A DNA stretch of 11,089 nt. It comes from CAZTAR01 sp043813895 (GTDB lineage: Bacteria > Planctomycetota > Phycisphaerae > UBA1845 > UTPLA1). A program made the translations under genes and the position numbers. A model generated the notes under the pieces. It made no database searches and had not been told where the DNA came from. It saw only the letters and a program-made list of their open reading frames with translations. This document shows, one piece after another, positions 6,296 through 11,089 of the stretch. The stretch is from contig JBDRKQ010000110.1 in the NCBI GenBank assembly GCA_043813895.1, positions 1-11,089 of the forward strand, read 5' to 3'. Every line of letters begins with the position of its first letter. The stretch's first letter is position 1.

Positions 6296-6457
6296 ATGAG
6301 TTGGATCAAGGCTTTTCTGAAGGATGAAGAGGGTGCGACCGCGACGGAATACGCCGTCATGCTTGCACTGATTATCGTGATCGCTCTGGGCGCGATTAGC
6401 GCTCTGGGCACCAAGGTCTCGGATACTTTCGCGGACGTGGAAAGCGCGATGCCCTAA
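6296..6457 (+). CDS. flp: Flp/Tad type IVb major pilin precursor
   Basis: A 53-residue Flp prepilin, the building block of the Tad adhesion pilus. The basic/acidic leader MSWIKAFLKDEEG is followed by the processing site Gly13-Ala14; the mature protein begins ATATEY, with Glu at +5 and Tyr at +6 as Flp pilins require, then a hydrophobic helix (about 20-40) and a short polar tail ending DTFADVESAMP. I chose ATG 6296 because AAAGGAG (6281-6287) lies eight bases upstream; GTG 6293 is adjacent, and extension further upstream has no family support. It is the first gene of the tad locus, followed after 176 bases by its prepilin peptidase. The gap and the stem-loop behind it could let pilin mRNA accumulate above the assembly genes. 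Confidence 0.93.
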   Translation: MSWIKAFLKDEEGATATEYAVMLALIIVIALGAISALGTKVSDTFADVESAMP

Positions 6458-6544
6458 GCCGCCGGCGATCATGTCGCAACGTTCCGAAACAACGGGGCGT
6501 CACTGCGGCTGCGGCAGACCGTTTTCGAGATATGCACTGCGGTG

Positions 6545-6567
6545 GGCGGGAGCGACTGGCTCCCGCC
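6545..6567 (+). repeat. Stem-loop between flp and cpaA
   Basis: GGCGGGAG (6545-6552) and CTCCCGCC (6560-6567) form a perfect eight-base stem with loop CGACTGG. No T run follows, so a partial terminator, an mRNA stabiliser for the upstream pilin message, or a REP-like dispersed element are the options. It lies in the only sizeable gap between flp and cpaA. Confidence 0.55.
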
Positions 6568-6633
6568 TGCCTGGTGCGTTATGCGGGCCTGGTGGAGAAG
6601 CTCGGCAGCCAGTGAAGATACGAGGACGCTTCC

Positions 6634-7197
6634 ATGCCGCACTTCGGATTTGGTGAACTGATGCTGGCGATCGTCGTCCCCACCGCCCTCGCGGCGAGTT
6701 GGATGGACTATCGCTTCCATCGTGTTCCCAATTCGCTCAACGCAGCCATTGCCGCGACGGGGCTGGCGGCCCAGTCCGCCTTTTTCGGGTGGTCCGGTCT
6801 TTCCGCCGCTCTGCTCGGCATGCTCGTTGGCTTCGGCATGCTTGTTCTTTTATGGGCTATCAAGGGTATGGGAGCGGGTGACGTCAAGTTCATGGCCGCG
6901 ATCGGGGCCTGGTTGGGGCCAGTCATGGCCTTCTATGCCGTGTGTGTTGGAGCGTTGATCGGCGGGGCGCTTGCGCTTGCACTGATCGCCGCGAGACGGG
7001 ATTGGTGCCAAGCCTATGCGAATCTCGGCGTTCTCATGGCAAAGGTCTCCAGCACAAAGACGGCCTTCAGCGAATTCGGGTCCGCCAAGAGCATGACCCG
7101 ACCCGGCGTATCGGTCTTGCCGTATGCCATTCCGCTTTCGTTGGGGGCCCTGATCGTGCTTGTGTCTAACTACTCCGGATGGTGGGAAGTTCTATGA
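6634..7197 (+). CDS. cpaA: Prepilin peptidase, CpaA/TadV family (A24)
   Basis: An inner-membrane aspartic protease that removes the leader from Flp prepilin and probably from TadE/TadG-like pseudopilins. At 187 residues with about five to six membrane segments it is the short Tad type, lacking the zinc and methyltransferase domain of PilD. Both catalytic aspartates are visible: Asp25 in MDYRFHRVPN and Asp83 in the GxGD motif (GMGAGDVK, 78-85). The C-terminal third has a polar loop of about 45 residues (approximately 126-165) before a last membrane segment. ATG 6634 has GAGG (6622-6625) eight bases upstream. Its stop overlaps the tadE start by four bases (ATGA), pointing to translational coupling. 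Confidence 0.92.
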   Translation: MPHFGFGELMLAIVVPTALAASWMDYRFHRVPNSLNAAIAATGLAAQSAFFGWSGLSAALLGMLVGFGMLVLLWAIKGMGAGDVKFMAAIGAWLGPVMAFYAVCVGALIGGALALALIAARRDWCQAYANLGVLMAKVSSTKTAFSEFGSAKSMTRPGVSVLPYAIPLSLGALIVLVSNYSGWWEVL

Positions 7198-7670
7198 ATG
7201 TAGTTGCAAAATCCAAGTATGCGCGGAGGGGGACCACCGTTGTCGAAATGGCGGTTGTGGCTCCGTTGTTCATTATGTTGCTGTTGGGCATGATCGAACT
7301 CGGTTATGCGTTCATGGTGAAGCAAACCGTCACACTTGCCGCAAGGGAAGGCGCCCGAGCCGGCGCGCTGCCCGGTGGAGACTGGGAGGATATTGAGGCA
7401 TCCGTGGATGCAGCCATGGCGGCCGCAAGCCTCCCGAAGGCCACGACGGCAACGGACGATCCGTCATATCCGCCCATTGGCGACGATCGTGACGGATACG
7501 TCATTAACAGCAATATCGATCTGCTCGGGCCGACCGACGTGGATCTCTGGGTCGAGGTGGAAATCCCTCTGAATAGCATATCGCTCACAGGGAGCCTCTT
7601 CGGATCTTCGGACGTCAACATCGGCTCGACGACCTCGATGCGTCGTGAGGGTATCGAGGTTGATGGTTAA
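7194..7670 (+). CDS. tadE: TadE-like minor pseudopilin
   Basis: A 158-residue TadE-family protein of the Flp pilus machinery. After a short basic leader, Gly13 is followed by TTVVEMAVVAPLF: Glu lies at +5 as in prepilins, so CpaA should cleave after Gly13. One hydrophobic helix (about 15-38) and the family's conserved GYAFMVKQTVTLAAREGARAG block come next, then a periplasmic domain ending in TTSMRREGIEVDG. The start is ATG 7194, within the ATGA overlap with cpaA; an ATG at 7179 would add five residues. TadE is needed for pilus assembly but is not a major filament subunit. Confidence 0.9.
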   Translation: MNVVAKSKYARRGTTVVEMAVVAPLFIMLLLGMIELGYAFMVKQTVTLAAREGARAGALPGGDWEDIEASVDAAMAAASLPKATTATDDPSYPPIGDDRDGYVINSNIDLLGPTDVDLWVEVEIPLNSISLTGSLFGSSDVNIGSTTSMRREGIEVDG

Positions 7671-7675
7671 TCGTA

Positions 7676-7692
7676 GTTCCCATCATGGGAAC
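7676..7692 (+). repeat. Stem-loop after tadE
   Basis: GTTCCCA (7676-7682) pairs perfectly with TGGGAAC (7686-7692) around TCA, five bases after the tadE stop. A second short stem, CGGAG with CTCCG (7703-7718), follows. There is no T run. They fill most of the 74-base spacer before cpaB and may mark an RNA processing point that separates expression of the two gene pairs. Confidence 0.5.
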
Positions 7693-7744
7693 GCGGCCTT
7701 GACGGAGGTAATGCTCCGCATCGTTGAAGACAGGGGCGTAAGGC

Positions 7745-8680
7745 ATGAAACCTAGAACACTCGTACCGCTGGTTATCGGTTTGGTCGTGGGCTTCTTCGC
7801 GATCAAGATGGGCGTCGACATGATCAAGCGCGCCAAGGGGGCGGACCCCGATCAGCGGACCGTTTTGGTCAGCAAAGGACAGATCGAGGCGGCCGCGGAG
7901 GTCGAGGTCTCCATGCTGGAAACGAAATCCGTCGCGGCGAGCCTTGCCCCGCCGGATTCCTTCAGCGACATGGAGAAACTCAGCGGACGAGTCTCGGCCA
8001 TGATGATCCCGCCGGGTGTCCCGATCACGAAGCAGATGCTCGCACCACCCGGCTCGGCGCCCGGCCTGCGTGCCAAGATTCCAGCGGGCTATCGGGCCGC
8101 CAGCGTGAGCGTCAACGAGGAATCCGCTGTTGCCGGCTTCCTCGTGCCGGGCAGTCGGGTGGATGTGTCGGCCACGTCGCGCAGTGGCTCCAGCAAGTTG
8201 ATCTTGTCTAACGTCGAAATCGGGGCGGTCGGACAGTCGCTCAGCCAAGTCGGTCCGGACGGGAAGACCGTGCGGATCACCAAGTCCGTCACGCTCTTTC
8301 TCCAACCGGAGCAAGTGCAGATTCTGCATGCCCACTCCGGCAAGGGGAAGCTCCAGTTGGCACTTCGCGGTAACAACCAGGATGTGCCGACCGATTCCCT
8401 GTGGTCTCGACTTCTCGAGAACGCAACGAAGAAAAGTGTGGCTGCCATCCCCGAGAAGGTCACGCGGAAGCCGAAGGTGATTGCACCGCCGCCGCCGAAG
8501 CGCCACATCGTGGAAGTGGTCCGCGGCTCGGAAGTAGAGCGGCTGGTGTTTGTCGAGTCCAGCGTCACCGGGCGCTATCAGCTTGCCTCCGACCTCGATC
8601 AGGCGTTGTCCTGCCAGCCCGCGGCTCAGGACGACACCGACGATTTTGATGACACCCCGAATACGGAGATCGGCGAATGA
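7745..8680 (+). CDS. cpaB: Flp pilus assembly protein CpaB/RcpC
   Basis: A 311-residue periplasmic protein anchored by one N-terminal membrane helix (about 6-23), which works with the CpaC secretin at the outer membrane. After the anchor comes a SAF-type domain, roughly residues 38-105 (VLVSKGQIEAAAEV ... GRVSAMMIPPGVPITKQML), then the RcpC/CpaB core with GYRAASVSVNEESAVAGFLVPGSRVDV and a second half containing VTLFLQPEQVQIL and GKLQLALRG. A lysine/proline-rich linker (about 236-253) leads to the VEVVRGSEVE strand common in the family and an acidic tail. GGGG and AAGG stretches precede the ATG; neither is an ideal ribosome-binding site. The stop overlaps the secretin start (ATGA). Confidence 0.9.
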   Translation: MKPRTLVPLVIGLVVGFFAIKMGVDMIKRAKGADPDQRTVLVSKGQIEAAAEVEVSMLETKSVAASLAPPDSFSDMEKLSGRVSAMMIPPGVPITKQMLAPPGSAPGLRAKIPAGYRAASVSVNEESAVAGFLVPGSRVDVSATSRSGSSKLILSNVEIGAVGQSLSQVGPDGKTVRITKSVTLFLQPEQVQILHAHSGKGKLQLALRGNNQDVPTDSLWSRLLENATKKSVAAIPEKVTRKPKVIAPPPPKRHIVEVVRGSEVERLVFVESSVTGRYQLASDLDQALSCQPAAQDDTDDFDDTPNTEIGE

Positions 8681-10557
8681 CGTTAACCATGGATGGACAA
8701 GCACGCTTGCGCAATACGGCCGGTCCAAGGATGAACCGGTCGCGCTGCTGTTTCGTAGGCAGGCACATGCTTGCGGCCTGTCTTGTGTGCGTCTTCTTCC
8801 CGACGACGCACGCCACGGCTGATACGCCACGCGAGGCGGGAACGCCGATCATCGCTCCCGCCAAGGTCGCTTTCGCGAACCGGCCGCTTTCTTTGGCTTC
8901 CGTCTCCGAACAGCCGATCGACATACACCGCGGCCTGAGGTCGATGCGCCTCCCGGACGGCATGTCCTCCGGTCCTGTCGTGTCGAATCGGCCGATCGCA
9001 CTGCGGGCCGACGATCGCGATGAAGCCGGGGTGATGCGGCAACGAAGCATCCTGCTGGCAAGTGCCGCAGACGCCGATGAGCCGCCGCAATCTGCTGATG
9101 TGAAGCGGCGCACTGACGATTCCATCGTGGCGACGCTGGAGATCGTCGGTCAGAACGCCGAGCGAATCACCGTGTCCAAGAACTCCATGGCCGTCCTGAG
9201 TCTGAAGGTGCCCATCGACCGGGCCGAAGTCGCTGACCCGGGGGTTGCGGAAATCCTGGTCCGGTCACCCACGCAATTGATCATTGCGGGCAAGGAAGTC
9301 GGCAGCACGCAGCTCGTGCTCTGGATAGGTCAGGAGCAGCGAGCGTTTAACGTCTCCGTGGAGTTGGATCTCACCATCGTGCGTGATCTCATCAAGTCGT
9401 TCGCGCCGACCGCGGACGTCCGGCTTCACAGCGTCAACGGCACGATCGTCCTCAGCGGGTTTGTGCCGGATGCCCAGACGGGCGAACGCGTTGTTGATCT
9501 CGCCGCCCTCGCGCAAGGCGGGGAAGTGAGAAACCAGCTTACGGTGGCCGGTGTGCAGCAAACCATGCTCCGCGTTGTCGTCGCGGAGGTGAATAAAGAT
9601 GCGATCCGCCAACTCGGCATCAACTGGGCGATGGGCGGTTCCGACTGGTCTCGTGATTTCTTTTTCGCCAACAACCTCGGCCAGTTGAACCCGACTGTGT
9701 TCGGCAGTTCAGGTATCGCCGACGTTCTCACCGGACAGCAGCTATACGGGGCCGCCGCCGTGGGAAACATGGCCACGACGAACGTGACGTTCGGCTTTCC
9801 TCGGGCCGAGTTCCAGGTCTTCCTCAACGCGCTGCGCGAGAACGACCTGGCGAAGACTCTTGCCGAACCGAATCTCGTCGCGATCAGCGGACAGACGGCC
9901 ACGTTTCTTGCGGGCGGTGAAGTTCCCATCCCGGTCGCCCAGGGTGGCGCCGTTTCCGGAGCAATCACCATCAAGTACAAGGAATTCGGCGTACGGCTTG
10001 CCTTCACGCCCACTGTGATGTCGGGGCAGATCGTTCGCCTCCACGTGATGAGCGAGGTCAGCGAGGCGTTGCCGGGCCAGCAGCTTGCCGGCGGCCTGCC
10101 ACTTTTCACCTTTAACACGCGCCGCGTTGAGTCCACCGTCGAGTGCGGCAACGGACAGACGTTTGCCATCGCGGGCCTGCTCGATGATCGGGTCCGCGCG
10201 GCCGTCTCGAAGATCCCGGGTCTCGGCGACATTCCGATCCTGGGCGCGTTGTTCAGTTCGACGAGATACCAGAAATCGGAGACCGAGCTGCTCGTCCTCG
10301 TGACGCCGCAGTTGGTCGAGCCGCTCGATCCACACCAGGTTCCGCCCCCGCCGGGCGGTCTGATGACCGATCCGAACGATCATGAACTCTTCGTGCTTGG
10401 TAAGCTCGAAGGGGAACCGATTCCGATGCCGTCATACGACCAGGTGCCGCGGGACGACTTTCCCGTGAACACGAGGCCTGGAGACGCGGCGGGTTGGCCT
10501 GCCTCACAGTTGGCCCTGCGCGGGCCGTGGGGTATCGCCGACTTCAGGGAGAACTGA
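8677..10557 (+). CDS. cpaC: Tad pilus outer-membrane secretin CpaC/RcpA
   Basis: Forms the ring-shaped outer-membrane channel through which the Flp pilus exits. GGAG lies upstream of ATG 8677, which overlaps cpaB. That start gives 626 residues with a long 30-residue N region, so ATG 8731 (residue 19) is an alternative; in either case a hydrophobic core (31-42) and ATA (46-48) form a signal peptide. A variable low-complexity stretch follows, then the pilus-specific N domain (about 150-235, ITVSKNSMAVLSLKVPIDRAEVADP), a BON-like segment (HSVNGTIVLSGFVPD) and the secretin core, TLAEPNLVAISGQTATFLAGGEVPIPV (394 onward) to the signature GQTFAIAGLL...IPGLGDIPILGALF (about 493-528). A proline-rich tail of about 75 residues ends the protein. 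No lipobox pilotin-type gene is seen. Confidence 0.93.
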   Translation: MTLTMDGQARLRNTAGPRMNRSRCCFVGRHMLAACLVCVFFPTTHATADTPREAGTPIIAPAKVAFANRPLSLASVSEQPIDIHRGLRSMRLPDGMSSGPVVSNRPIALRADDRDEAGVMRQRSILLASAADADEPPQSADVKRRTDDSIVATLEIVGQNAERITVSKNSMAVLSLKVPIDRAEVADPGVAEILVRSPTQLIIAGKEVGSTQLVLWIGQEQRAFNVSVELDLTIVRDLIKSFAPTADVRLHSVNGTIVLSGFVPDAQTGERVVDLAALAQGGEVRNQLTVAGVQQTMLRVVVAEVNKDAIRQLGINWAMGGSDWSRDFFFANNLGQLNPTVFGSSGIADVLTGQQLYGAAAVGNMATTNVTFGFPRAEFQVFLNALRENDLAKTLAEPNLVAISGQTATFLAGGEVPIPVAQGGAVSGAITIKYKEFGVRLAFTPTVMSGQIVRLHVMSEVSEALPGQQLAGGLPLFTFNTRRVESTVECGNGQTFAIAGLLDDRVRAAVSKIPGLGDIPILGALFSSTRYQKSETELLVLVTPQLVEPLDPHQVPPPPGGLMTDPNDHELFVLGKLEGEPIPMPSYDQVPRDDFPVNTRPGDAAGWPASQLALRGPWGIADFREN

Positions 10558-10575
10558 TCGGCGCGCGGCCGATTT
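10557..10575 (+). terminator. Weak terminator-like hairpin after cpaC
   Basis: ATCGGC (10557-10562), beginning with the last base of the cpaC stop codon, pairs with GCCGAT (10568-10573) around GCGCG; only three T follow. It may attenuate rather than stop transcription into tadG. Confidence 0.35.
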
Positions 10576-10642
10576 AACATCCCGCGGGCCGTTATGAGAG
10601 GCTGCGGGCCAAGCATCGAGAAAGAAGCGAAGAGCTGCGAAA

Positions 10643-10713
10643 CCGGCGACGTGTGCTGTTGGGCCGGCGACGTGTGCTGTTGGGCCGGCGACGTGTGCTG
10701 TTGGGCCGGCGAC
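10643..10713. repeat. 21-bp tandem repeat, 3.4 copies, in front of tadG
   Basis: Three identical copies of CCGGCGACGTGTGCTGTTGGG (10643-10663, 10664-10684, 10685-10705) and the first eight bases of a fourth (10706-10713) lie in the 178-base gap between cpaC and the tadG-like gene, ending 10 bases before its ribosome-binding site. Copies are perfect. The 21-bp period equals two turns of B-DNA. On the plus strand the block reads through in the tadG frame but reaches a TGA at 10730-10732, so it is not part of that protein. Confidence 0.9.
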
Positions 10714-10735
10714 TTCATCAATCGGAGGGTGAAAG

Positions 10736-11089
10736 ATGCATCTGTACCGAAGAACCCGAAATTCCAGGCTCAGACGAGCCAGCATCATCGTGCAAGGCGC
10801 CGTATTCGGCGGCGCCGTGGGGCTCGGCGTGGCCGCGTTGGCCATCGATACCGGACTGATGTTCACTGCGAAGCAGGAGCTTCAGAATGCGGCAGACGCC
10901 GCCGCGCTCGCGGCCGCCTCGCAGCTCGGCGAGTTCGAGGACCCCACTACGCAGGCCGCTGCCCAGGCCGCGTACTTCGCGGTCTTGAACGAGGTTGCCG
11001 GACTGGGCGTCCACATGGACGTCGAGGCCGACCTCGCGTTGGGAAAGGCCGTCCTCAATCCGGAGACGAACAAGTACGAGTTCGTGGAA
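10736..11089 (+). CDS. tadG: TadG-like Flp pilus assembly protein, 5' part only
   Basis: The reading frame is open from ATG 10736 to the window edge (118 codons), so the C terminus is unknown. GGAGGG (10724-10729) precedes the start by six bases, and an in-frame TGA at 10730-10732 fixes it. The protein has a basic N terminus (MHLYRRTRNSRLRRASI), one membrane helix (about 17-37) and the PF13400-type continuation AIDTGLMFTAKQELQNAADAAALAAASQL, as in TadG and related pilus-associated proteins; a von Willebrand A domain or further extracellular part may follow. It would be anchored in the inner membrane as a minor pseudopilin-like component. Unlike TadE it lacks a clear Gly / Glu+5 site. It could instead be another of the putative TadE/TadG-like paralogues often found at these loci. 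Confidence 0.85.
   Translation, partial: MHLYRRTRNSRLRRASIIVQGAVFGGAVGLGVAALAIDTGLMFTAKQELQNAADAAALAAASQLGEFEDPTTQAAAQAAYFAVLNEVAGLGVHMDVEADLALGKAVLNPETNKYEFVE

Noticed and set aside
5779..6327. 182-codon plus-strand frame ending inside flp
   Set aside because: It starts with TTG without a ribosome-binding site, has no coding-type third-position bias, contains no recognisable domain and overlaps the pilin in another frame.
5722..6414. 230-codon minus-strand frame across the leader and flp
   Set aside because: It is antisense to the pilin, low in protein-like features, and explained by the GC-rich composition.
7667..8830. 387-codon minus-strand frame opposite cpaB
   Set aside because: cpaB on the plus strand is a clear family member; the long antisense frame is a composition effect and its peptide is rich in Arg/His without motifs.
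10504..10866. Minus-strand repetitive peptide (VAGPTAH repeats) over the 21-bp repeat
   Set aside because: The repeat is a multiple of three and so gives periodic peptides in any frame; the frame is antisense to tadG and cpaC ends.

Overview
The window reads as chromosomal DNA of a free-living, GC-rich bacterium with mostly SD-poor starts, small operons and many intergenic hairpins. The protein set (a Tad/Flp pilus cluster beside a lipA-tmk-holB operon, a thymidylate kinase with an unusually long LID segment, a secretin with a proline-rich tail) makes Planctomycetota my best guess. This is an impression from the sequences, not a search result.

Layout. Positions 1-308 hold no recognisable gene; a short plus-strand reading frame with coding-like composition begins at 104 and collides with the end of the next gene. 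On the minus strand lie a multi-pass GT-C/GT39-type glycosyltransferase (309-1574) and a UspA-type universal stress protein (1770-2240), separated by a spacer with an imperfect inverted repeat. A divergent promoter region (about 2241-2340) then drives a plus-strand operon: lipA (lipoyl synthase), tmk (thymidylate kinase) and holB (DNA polymerase III delta-prime). Its genes abut or overlap, so they are probably cotranscribed.

After holB comes about 1.09 kb (5208-6295) without a convincing gene. It is unusually dense in inverted repeats: nested ones right after holB, a row of four stem-loops with four-base loops (5372-5474), two mutually exclusive overlapping palindromes (5652-5675), and a terminator-like hairpin with a T run (6183-6211) about 85 bases upstream of the pilin gene.

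The right half is the first part of a Tad (tight adherence)/Flp pilus locus: flp pilin, cpaA/tadV prepilin peptidase, tadE minor pseudopilin, cpaB/rcpC, cpaC/rcpA outer-membrane secretin, and the start of a TadG-like gene running off the window. Pilin and TadE both carry a Gly / Glu+5 processing site, and CpaA is the expected processing enzyme. CpaB and CpaC form the outer-membrane channel part. The motor genes (cpaE/tadZ, cpaF/tadA, tadB, tadC) are not in the window and would be expected downstream. A 21-bp tandem repeat sits directly in front of the tadG ribosome-binding site.

I do not see a clearly new multi-gene system. The most interesting unexplained material is the non-coding DNA: the hairpin array, the overlapping palindromes, the possible pilin-leader attenuator and the 21-bp repeat.
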